This document shows positions 1 to 4,725 of a stretch of 5,841 nucleotides of DNA, piece by piece (positions within the stretch are counted from its first letter, which is position 1; each line of letters opens with the position of its first letter). The notes under the pieces were generated by a model. It was not told where the DNA came from. It saw only the letters and a program-made list of their open reading frames with translations, and made no database searches. The translations under genes and the position numbers were made by a program. The stretch covers positions 1 to 5,841 of the forward strand of contig DYIS01000174.1 of the NCBI GenBank assembly GCA_020723545.1, given 5' to 3'. Source of the stretch: Ktedonobacter racemifer. GTDB taxonomy: Bacteria > Chloroflexota > DTOL01 > JACQYG01.

Positions 1-9
1 GGATCAACT

Positions 10-55
10 GAAAAATAAGGCGCCTGGTAAAGGATCGGGGGCGAATCCCGGCGCT
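10..55 (-). terminator. Candidate terminator downstream of corA-like gene
   Basis: Read on the minus strand, GCGCC (plus 50-54) can pair with GGCGC (plus 20-24). The 25-nt loop holds a smaller CGGG/CCCG stem, and the stem is followed by CTTATTTTTC. The T-rich tail just after a GC stem, within 60 bases of the corA stop, fits a Rho-independent terminator. The main stem is short and the loop long, so this is a moderate candidate only. Confidence 0.4.
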
Positions 56-66
56 ACGGAAAGCGG

Positions 67-1035
67 TCACGTCCAGCCGCGGAGGCGGAACCACAGGAGC
101 ATGATCGCCGGCACCGTGGCAATGGCCACCAGGCTTAGGACAAAGAACTGGGGCCGGTCAAACGGGAGCTGCTGGAAGTTCTGGCCCCAGAAGCCCACCA
201 GGAAAGAAAGCGGCATGAAGATGGTGGCGATGACGGTGAGCCGCTTCATCACCTCGTTCAGGTTATTGGAGACGGTGGAGAGGTAGGCGTCCAGGGCATT
301 GCTCATCAGGTCTCGGTACGAATCGATCGTCTCGTGGACCCGCACCAGGTGGTCGTGGACGTCCCTCAGATAGATGAAGGTCTCGGCCTGGAGGTATGGG
401 TCTCGCCGATAGAGCAACGAGTTGAACACCTCTCTCTCCGGGGCGGCGATCTTGCGCAGGTGCACCAGGTTCTGCTTCATGCCGAAGATGTTGTCCAGGA
501 CCCGCCGGGACGGTGACGAGACGATCACGTCCTCCAGCCGGTCGATCTCCTCGTCTATGGTATCGAGAAGGGGAAAGAAGTTGTCCACCAGCCGGTCGCA
601 CACGACGTAGAAGAGGTGCGAGATGCCTTTGTTCAGGTGGCTATTTTGCCGGCACCGCTCCCAGGTCTCCCGGGTGGCGGCCAGAGGCCCGTCGTGAACG
701 GTGACCAGGTAGCGATGCGATAGGAAGACGTGCAGTTCGTCCAGGATGATCTCGTCCGCGGTGGTGCCGGCCCGGGGTGCGTGCAACACCAGGAACAGGT
801 AACCCGGATATTCCTCTAACTTTGGCCGCTGGTTCTGGGTGCGGCAGTCCTCGATGGCCAGGGGATGGAACCCGAAGGTACGCTCCAGCCAGCCAAGCTC
901 CTCCTCTTTAATCGAGTCCAGGTCCACCCAGAGGGCGCCTTCCTCCTTCTCCTTGGCCAGGATCGCCCTGGCCTCCTCCTCGTTCGTCTCCTTGGGCGGG
1001 GCATCCCCGGTTTCAAACCAGAGCGCTCGGATCAT
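67..1035 (-). CDS. corA: CorA-family divalent cation (Mg2+/Co2+) transporter, GQN variant
   Basis: A 322-residue protein of normal CorA length, predicted to form a pentameric inner-membrane channel for Mg2+ and related divalent ions. The large N-terminal cytosolic domain (about 1-255) has family features such as the HPLAIED segment near residue 57 and a long acidic/basic helical stalk (about 150-260). Two transmembrane helices follow at about 264-283 and 296-316, then a short basic tail (RLRGWT), as expected for a cytosolic C-terminus. The signature after TM1 is GFWGQNF (281-287), so the usual GMN selectivity motif is GQN here. The start codon has AGGAG 4 nt upstream, and the N-terminus MIRAL is typical of the family. 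The gene is monocistronic within the window and divergent from the glucosidase gene. The family call is firm. The ion actually carried is not settled by sequence, because CorA relatives also move Co2+, Ni2+ or Zn2+. Confidence 0.92.
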   Translation of the reverse strand: MIRALWFETGDAPPKETNEEEARAILAKEKEEGALWVDLDSIKEEELGWLERTFGFHPLAIEDCRTQNQRPKLEEYPGYLFLVLHAPRAGTTADEIILDELHVFLSHRYLVTVHDGPLAATRETWERCRQNSHLNKGISHLFYVVCDRLVDNFFPLLDTIDEEIDRLEDVIVSSPSRRVLDNIFGMKQNLVHLRKIAAPEREVFNSLLYRRDPYLQAETFIYLRDVHDHLVRVHETIDSYRDLMSNALDAYLSTVSNNLNEVMKRLTVIATIFMPLSFLVGFWGQNFQQLPFDRPQFFVLSLVAIATVPAIMLLWFRLRGWT

Positions 1036-1070
1036 CGGGCTCCTATCCCCCTGCCGGCGTCGTCGCGGCT

Positions 1071-1099
1071 ATGTTATCACACCTGGGCCAGGCGGGCAA
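1071..1099 (-). promoter_or_regulatory. Candidate promoter for the corA-like gene
   Basis: On the minus strand a TTGCCC box (plus 1094-1099) is separated by 17 nt from TAACAT (plus 1071-1076). Each box matches the sigma70 consensus at four of six positions. It lies about 36 nt upstream of the corA start codon, a plausible distance. It is a weak match, supported mainly by its position and spacing. Confidence 0.35.
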
Positions 1100-1165
1100 G
1101 CCGTGGACGAAAAGGGGGATCTTGGTCCATTGCTACCTAAGATGGGCGGATTTGGGAGCTGGGTA

Positions 1166-1193
1166 TTGACAACATACGAGATAGTGATATATT
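1166..1193 (+). promoter_or_regulatory. Strong extended -10 sigma70 promoter for the glucosidase gene
   Basis: TTGACA (1166-1171) is followed after 16 nt by TATATT (1188-1193). TG at 1185-1186 forms an extended -10 element. This perfect -35 with a five-of-six -10 stands out in an otherwise GC-rich spacer. It faces the glucosidase gene, predicting a transcript starting near 1200 with a leader of about 190 nt. Confidence 0.7.
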
Positions 1194-1307
1194 CGTTGGA
1201 CGAGAGCGCCGGGCAACGGATACGTTCGGTCCAGGGCGACAGTTAGGGCCGTGAGGCGGTTGATTCGCTGAGGCCGGGGATTGGGCCTTCCAGGGCTATG
1301 GTGAACC

Positions 1308-1335
1308 GCCCAACGCGGTTGGGCTCCTACCCAAC
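1308..1335 (+). promoter_or_regulatory. Mutually exclusive leader hairpins upstream of glucosidase
   Basis: GCCCAAC (1308-1314), GTTGGGC (1318-1324) and CCCAAC (1330-1335) lie in series. The middle segment can pair perfectly with the first (7 bp, 3-nt loop) or with the third (6 bp, 6-nt loop), but not both. This gives two alternative folds in the predicted 5' leader. No T-run follows either hairpin, so a classical attenuator is not evident, and a regulatory role is inference. Confidence 0.4.
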
Positions 1336-1352
1336 ATAGCGCCGGGGTAGCG

Positions 1353-1369
1353 GGCCAATCATATTGGCC
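1353..1369. promoter_or_regulatory. Perfect palindrome just upstream of glucosidase RBS
   Basis: GGCCAAT (1353-1359) and ATTGGCC (1363-1369) form a perfect 7-bp inverted repeat around CAT. It ends 9 nt before the GGAGG ribosome binding site of the glucosidase. It could be a repressor operator acting as a roadblock, or an RNA hairpin influencing translation. Position and perfect symmetry are seen; the function is inferred. Confidence 0.4.
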
Positions 1370-1389
1370 GTCCTAACTGGAGGATGGGC

Positions 1390-3015
1390 ATGGACACAAG
1401 GCAGCATGGCGGTTCCACGTGGTGGAAAGAGGGCGTGATCTACCAGATCTACCCGCGCAGCTTTGCCGACGCCAACGGCGATGGCGTGGGGGACCTGCGG
1501 GGCATCGTCGCCCACCTGGACTATTTGAACGACGGCTCAGCCGATTCGCTGGGTGTGGACGGCATCTGGCTCTCTCCCATCTACCCCTCCCCCTCGTACG
1601 ACTTCGGCTATGACGTGAGCGACTATCACGACGTGGATCCGGTCTTTGGCACCCTGGCCGACTTTGATCTGCTGGTGGCCGAGGCTCACAAGCGAGGCCT
1701 GCGCATCATCCTGGACCTGGTGATGAACCACACCTCGCACCTGCACCCCTGGTTCGTGGAGTCCCGTTCCAGCCGGGACAACCCCAAACGCCACTGGTAC
1801 ATCTGGCGAGACAGGCCCAACAACTGGCAATCGGTCTTCGGCGGCTCGGCCTGGGAGTGGGACCAGGTGACGCGGCAGTATTATTTACACAGCTTCCTGG
1901 CCCAGCAGCCGGACCTGAACTGGCGCAATCCGGAGGTGCAGGAGGCCTTGATGGCCGAGGTCCGCTTCTGGTTGGACCGGGGCGTGGACGGCTTTCGCCT
2001 GGACGTGGCCAACTTCTTCTTCAAGGACGACCAGTTCCGGGACAACCCGTTCCACCTGGGAGGGCTCCGGGGATACGACCGGCAGCGGCACGTGTACGAC
2101 AAGGACCGGCCGGAGACCCACCGCGCCCTCAAGGCCTTCCGCCGGATCCTGGACGGGTACCCGGAGCGCATGAGCGTGGGGGAGATCGGCACCGAGGACC
2201 CAGTGGTCGCTGCCAGCTACCTGGGCGACGGCCAGGACGAGCTGCACCTGGCCTTCAACTTCACTTTCACCCATTGTGGCTGGGATGCCCGGGCCTTTCA
2301 TGGGGCTATCGCCGCCTGGGAGCGGGCCTTGCCGGCCAAGGGCTGGCCCTGCTACGTGCTCAGCAACCACGACGTGACCCGGCACTACAGCCGCTACGCT
2401 GCTGGCGGCCAGGGCGACGCCCGGGCCAGGATCGCCGCGGCCCTGCTCTTGACCCTGCGCGGCACGCCCTTCCTGTACTACGGCGAGGAGATCGGGATGC
2501 GGAATGTGCGCGTCCCGCGCCGTGAGATCCAGGACCCGCCCGGCAAGCGCTATTGGCCGTTCTACCGGGGGCGCGACGGCTGCCGCACGCCCATGCAGTG
2601 GGACTCGGGACAGGGCGCCGGGTTCGGCGCCGGCGTGCCCTGGCTGCGTCTGGGGCCGGACTACCAGCGGGTGAACGTGGCCGCCCAGAGTCGGGACCCC
2701 AACTCCCTATTGAGCTTCTATCGTAAGCTCATCTGGCACCGCAAGGCCTCGCCGGCGTTGCGGCGGGGGAGCTACCGGGCCCTGATCGAGAAGCCGGTGG
2801 ACTCCTTGGCCTACCTGCGGGAGACCCCTGAGCAGTCGGTGCTGGTTTGCCTCAACTTCTCCTCCCGCCTCACCCGGGTGGACTTGAGCGCAGCGAGCCT
2901 CCCGGCGGAGGAGTGGAGGGTGCTCCTGACCAGCGCCGCCCGGCCTGGGGAAAAGGTCAAGGGGACGCAGTTCGCCCTGGACCCCTGCGAGGCGCTCATC
3001 CTGGAGGCCCGGTAG
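1390..3015 (+). CDS. GH13 alpha-glucosidase (oligo-1,6-glucosidase-like)
   Basis: A 541-residue cytoplasmic glycoside hydrolase of family GH13, with no signal peptide. It likely cleaves glucose from maltodextrin- or isomaltose-type oligosaccharides by the retaining mechanism. The ATG at 1390 is preferred because GGAGG (1379-1383) sits 6 nt before it; the in-frame ATG at 1384 directly abuts the GGAGG. Visible motifs, numbered from 1390, are: the calcium-loop pattern DANGDGVGD (about 27-35); DxGYD (71-75); region I DLVMNH (109-114); region II GFRLDV with nucleophile Asp205; region III GEIG with acid/base Glu265; region IV SNHD with Asp328. A C-terminal beta-sandwich domain (about 440-541) completes the usual length. 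The Val after the nucleophile is the residue type associated with alpha-1,6-acting members in yeast and Bacillus enzymes. An insertion-type loop (NDGSADS, about 47-53) sits between beta strands near the N-terminus. Trehalulose/sucrose isomerase or transglucosidase activity cannot be excluded. Confidence 0.9.
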   Translation: MDTRQHGGSTWWKEGVIYQIYPRSFADANGDGVGDLRGIVAHLDYLNDGSADSLGVDGIWLSPIYPSPSYDFGYDVSDYHDVDPVFGTLADFDLLVAEAHKRGLRIILDLVMNHTSHLHPWFVESRSSRDNPKRHWYIWRDRPNNWQSVFGGSAWEWDQVTRQYYLHSFLAQQPDLNWRNPEVQEALMAEVRFWLDRGVDGFRLDVANFFFKDDQFRDNPFHLGGLRGYDRQRHVYDKDRPETHRALKAFRRILDGYPERMSVGEIGTEDPVVAASYLGDGQDELHLAFNFTFTHCGWDARAFHGAIAAWERALPAKGWPCYVLSNHDVTRHYSRYAAGGQGDARARIAAALLLTLRGTPFLYYGEEIGMRNVRVPRREIQDPPGKRYWPFYRGRDGCRTPMQWDSGQGAGFGAGVPWLRLGPDYQRVNVAAQSRDPNSLLSFYRKLIWHRKASPALRRGSYRALIEKPVDSLAYLRETPEQSVLVCLNFSSRLTRVDLSAASLPAEEWRVLLTSAARPGEKVKGTQFALDPCEALILEAR

Positions 3016-3031
3016 CGGTCGCCGCTGTTTG

Positions 3032-3059
3032 CTCCCGCCCCGATGGATCGGGGCGGGAG
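3032..3059. terminator. Perfect 13-bp GC hairpin after glucosidase
   Basis: CTCCCGCCCCGAT (3032-3044) and ATCGGGGCGGGAG (3047-3059) are exact reverse complements with only two bases between them. The hairpin starts 17 bases after the glucosidase stop codon. It has no T-run on either strand, so it is not a textbook intrinsic terminator. It may stabilise the 3' end of the mRNA or assist Rho-dependent ending. Confidence 0.5.
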
Positions 3060-3078
3060 GATGGATCACTGACAAAAC

Positions 3079-3106
3079 TTGACAAAAGGCCTACCACAAC
3101 TATAAT
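3079..3106 (+). promoter_or_regulatory. Full-consensus sigma70 promoter upstream of the cassette block
   Basis: TTGACA (3079-3084), a 16-nt spacer and TATAAT (3101-3106) match the sigma70 consensus at all twelve positions. The -35 lies in a tandem repeat of TGACAAAA (3070-3077 and 3080-3087). The predicted start is near 3113, directly before a terminator-like hairpin. The promoter points at the three small downstream genes, so it may serve as their common promoter if the hairpin is leaky, or it may make a short RNA. Confidence 0.7.
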
Positions 3107-3111
3107 GCCGT

Positions 3112-3163
3112 TAAACAAAAAGCCCCGTCGGTCTCACATGCCACCGGGGCGGGCGTTTCTTTT
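3112..3163. terminator. Bidirectional-looking Rho-independent terminator
   Basis: GCCCCG (3122-3127) pairs with CGGGGC (3145-3150), with a possible inner GG/CC extension. On the minus strand the stem is followed at once by TTTTTGTTTAA, a canonical intrinsic terminator that would stop leftward (antisense) transcription before the glucosidase gene. On the plus strand the tail is GGGCGTTTCTTTT, a weaker terminator starting about ten bases after the predicted start of the 3079-3106 promoter. Confidence 0.6.
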
Positions 3164-3176
3164 CCATTCAGGAACC

Positions 3177-3269
3177 CTGGGCCACGACCGGCTGGAGACA
3201 ACGCGGCATTACACGCACGTCAGCCGAAGGGAACTAGAAGCCGCATCCAGAGCCCGTTGGACCGGTTAG
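3177..3269 (+). pseudogene. C-terminal remnant of a tyrosine recombinase (phage integrase/Xer family)
   Basis: The frame reads LGHDRLETTRHYTHVSRREL and continues for ten further residues to a TAG at 3267. This is the family's C-terminal active-site box (LGH, four residues, TT, two residues, YTHV). It includes the box histidine (codon 3183-3185) and the nucleophilic tyrosine (codon 3210-3212). Upstream in the same frame there is no recombinase sequence (no HxLR or Arg I box), and the frame runs into the hairpin region. Only about 30 residues of a roughly 300-residue enzyme remain, so it cannot be active. The downstream SRRELEAAS tail resembles XerC/XerD or phage integrases rather than integron IntI. 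It lies just upstream of, and in the same direction as, the cassette-like genes, and marks past site-specific recombination here. Confidence 0.7.
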
Positions 3270-3353
3270 ATTTGGCGGGTGACCGCGGGAAGAAGGGGGT
3301 GATGACCAACAAAAGTGATCCATTGCCCCCGTACACCTGGAAGGTGTGCCTCC

Positions 3354-3360
3354 GTTAAGA
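3354..3360 (+). other. Possible upstream cassette junction core (GTTAAGA)
   Basis: GTTAAGA resembles the integron core GTTRRRY, with the last base off consensus. It lies 33 bases before the ATG of the first small gene. The corresponding distances are 35 bases from the GTT at 3960 to the second gene and 41 bases from the GTT at 4685 to the third. That regular spacing suggests it is the left boundary of the first cassette. A full attC or attI upstream is not recognisable; only a small hairpin ACACCT/AGGTGT (3333-3347) is seen. Confidence 0.35.
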
Positions 3361-3386
3361 TTGACAGAAAAAAGGAGGACTTGGTT

Positions 3387-3887
3387 ATGGATAAGGCTAT
3401 CATTGCAGAGAAGACACAAAGGCTGATCGAAATGACCGCAGGGTTTTGCGATAGGTATCTGGATGAAGATTACAAGCAGTTGTGCGAGAAACTCATACGA
3501 AAGATGTCCCGTAAGCGGAATGTTCCATTCCTTTCTGGCCAGATTGAAATCTGGGCGGCGGCCATAGTCTATGCCATAGGAAGCATCAACTTTCTTTTTG
3601 ACCGGAGTTTCAAGCCATACGCTAGCGCTGACGATATATGCAACTACTTCGGTACATCCAAAAGCACCACTTCACAAAAGGCTAAGGTAATACGTGATAT
3701 GTTCAAATTGGGATGTTGGGACAAGGAATTCTCCACACCTCACGTGATGGAAAGCAGTCCATTTTCAAATTTGGTAATGGTAAATGGGTTGATTGTGGAT
3801 AAACGGTCTCTGCCGCCGGCAATCCAGGAGATTATACGCAGACAAGAGGAATCCAAAAGGGATAAAAATGTGGGCAACATCCGATAA
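3387..3887 (+). CDS. DUF6398 domain-containing protein
   Basis: A 166-residue soluble protein that I recognise as DUF6398-like. Shared features are an N-terminal helical region with FCDRYLDEDYKQLC (20-33), a central WAAAIVYAIGSINFLFD stretch (56-72), and a segment resembling a helix-turn-helix (about 80-107, SADDICNYFGTSKSTTSQKA). A conserved-looking VNGLIVDKRSLP (132-143) follows. No function is established for the family. The helical layout with an HTH-like segment recalls a cyclin/TFIIB-like box, which is only an inference. The ATG at 3387 is chosen because AAGGAGG (3372-3378) lies 8 nt upstream; earlier in-frame starts have no such site. Its base composition is much less GC-rich than the glucosidase gene. 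The stop codon TAA (3885-3887) lies inside the TAAC core of the following attC-like site, which is typical of a compact gene cassette. Confidence 0.85.
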   Translation: MDKAIIAEKTQRLIEMTAGFCDRYLDEDYKQLCEKLIRKMSRKRNVPFLSGQIEIWAAAIVYAIGSINFLFDRSFKPYASADDICNYFGTSKSTTSQKAKVIRDMFKLGCWDKEFSTPHVMESSPFSNLVMVNGLIVDKRSLPPAIQEIIRRQEESKRDKNVGNIR

Positions 3888-3966
3888 CATGGTGTATGCG
3901 GCTCGCTGCCGCTCACCCAAATGCCCGGCTTCGCCTCGCACTTCGCATACACCGATATCGTTACCC
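3882..3966 (+). repeat. attC-like recombination site 1
   Basis: The R''-like box CGATAAC (3882-3888) is followed by the arm GGTGTATGCG (3891-3900). The exactly complementary arm CGCATACACC (3944-3953), a 6-nt spacer and an R'-like box GTTACCC (3960-3966) close the site. TAAC/GTTA also pair. The total is 85 nt, within the known attC range, with a 43-nt terminal loop region. The outer boxes keep the essential AAC/GTT, but R' departs from GTTRRRY at two positions. It sits exactly between two small genes. Confidence 0.65.
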
Positions 3967-3994
3967 CAAATTGCCTGACGGGGGAAAGAGAGCT

Positions 3995-4612
3995 ATGGGT
4001 CCGAAGTGGATTGAATGGGCCAAACGGTTACAAGCAATCGCTCAGACCGGCCTTACCTACGCCAAAGACCCTTTTGACATTGAGCGGTACGAGTCGGTGC
4101 GCGAGGTTGCGGCTGAAATTGTGGCCGCCCACTCCAACTTGGAGCTAAACTATGTCCGGGAACTCTTTGTGAGTGAGGTAGGACACGCGACTCCTAAAGT
4201 TGACGTGCGAGGGGCAGTGTTTCGCGGCGATACTATCTTGTTGGTCAAAGAACGACAGGATGGTCGCTGGACGCTGCCGGGTGGATGGGCCGACATCAAC
4301 GAGTCTCCCAGCGAGGCGGTTGTTCGAGAAGTGTATGAAGAGTCTGGTTATCGAACACGCGCGGTCAAACTGCTGGCTCTCTATGACAGAAATAAGCACG
4401 CGCATGCGCCTTACCCGTATCATGCCTATAAACTCTTTTTTCAGTGTGAGCTTCTGGGCGGAGCTCCATCGCCGAGCCTGGAGACGGATGATGTGGCATT
4501 CTTTGGCAAGGATGAGATTCCAGAACTGTCTCTCTTGCGTGTCACGCCGGCTCAAGTAGCCCGGCTCTTTGAGCATTACCGTCATCCAGATTGGCCGACA
4601 GATTTCGATTGA
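3995..4612 (+). CDS. NUDIX hydrolase with N-terminal helical domain
   Basis: A 205-residue cytosolic NUDIX pyrophosphohydrolase. The complete Nudix box, GX5EX7REUXEEXGU, spans residues 97-119 (Gly97, Glu103, Arg111-Glu112, Glu115-Glu116, Gly118), so the Mg2+-binding catalytic glutamates are all present; the last U position is Tyr. The N-terminus (about 1-60, with WAKRLQAIAQTGLTYAKDPF) matches the helical Nudix_hydro_N type domain of a family that includes Bacillus CDP-choline pyrophosphatase and proteins annotated as ADP-ribose pyrophosphatase-like. The substrate is therefore likely a nucleoside diphosphate derivative, but it is not fixed by sequence. The ATG at 3995 is favoured: the N-terminal domain starts there, a purine-rich GGGGAAAGAGAG lies just upstream, and the upstream in-frame extension would be encoded by the attC-like repeat. 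The gene is flanked on both sides by attC-like sites, as a single-gene cassette would be. Confidence 0.9.
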   Translation: MGPKWIEWAKRLQAIAQTGLTYAKDPFDIERYESVREVAAEIVAAHSNLELNYVRELFVSEVGHATPKVDVRGAVFRGDTILLVKERQDGRWTLPGGWADINESPSEAVVREVYEESGYRTRAVKLLALYDRNKHAHAPYPYHAYKLFFQCELLGGAPSPSLETDDVAFFGKDEIPELSLLRVTPAQVARLFEHYRHPDWPTDFD

Positions 4613-4628
4613 AGGTGTTGCGCAACTT

Positions 4629-4691
4629 CGGATAACGTGGCACACGCGGCGCTTCGCTCTGGGCACTGCGTGTATGCCCAAGACGTTTGCC
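4629..4691 (+). repeat. attC-like recombination site 2
   Basis: The R''-like GGATAAC (4630-4636) is followed by the arm GGCACACGC (4639-4647). The complementary arm GCGTGTATGCC (4668-4678) carries two bulged bases (TA, 4673-4674). A 6-nt spacer leads to GTTTGCC (4685-4691). The unpaired bases in one arm recall the extrahelical bases of integron attC sites. The left end aligns with site 1 as GATAACRTGGYRYAYGCGGC. The four arm differences between the sites are compensated on the opposite arm. The R'-like box is degenerate beyond GTT. Confidence 0.6.
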
Positions 4692-4725
4692 GCCATTTCG
4701 GGCCAACAGGCAAGGGGAGACGAAA

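Larger units (their letters stand above)
3061..3323. repeat. Perfect 10-bp inverted repeat bounding a 263-bp segment
   Basis: ATGGATCACT (3061-3070) and AGTGATCCAT (3314-3323) are exact reverse complements. They enclose a consensus promoter, a terminator hairpin and a recombinase scar. Next to the right copy, GGGGGTGATG (3295-3304) also pairs with CATTGCCCCC (3321-3330), with two G-U pairs. This could be the ends of a decayed insertion element or a MITE-like remnant. No flanking target-site duplication was recognised, so the mobile-element reading is tentative. Confidence 0.35.

Noticed and set aside
34..60. tRNA T-arm-like sequence (CGGG, loop GGCGAAT, CCCG)
   Set aside because: The loop lacks the TTC signature, no anticodon stem pairs in the preceding bases, and there is no CCA end. 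It is more likely part of the corA terminator region.
839..1246. Plus-strand frame overlapping the corA start and the divergent spacer
   Set aside because: It is antisense to corA and has no family-like sequence; its 3' part runs over the promoter region.
1857..2525. 222-codon plus-strand frame inside the glucosidase gene
   Set aside because: It is a Pro/Gly/Arg-rich out-of-frame reading of a GC-rich gene whose true frame has all GH13 motifs.
3014..3026. Small hairpin AGCGG/CCGCT overlapping the glucosidase stop codon
   Set aside because: A 5-bp stem without a T-run is too weak to call a terminator in GC-rich DNA.
3361..3366. TTGACA right before the DUF6398 ribosome binding site
   Set aside because: No acceptable -10 box lies 16-18 nt downstream; that position is already at the start codon, so it could not make a useful mRNA.
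4617..4626. Palindrome GTTGCGCAAC between the NUDIX stop and attC-like site 2
   Set aside because: It is only 10 bp with no loop, single copy and with no clear partner. It may be a chance palindrome, and it is not needed to explain the attC-like site.
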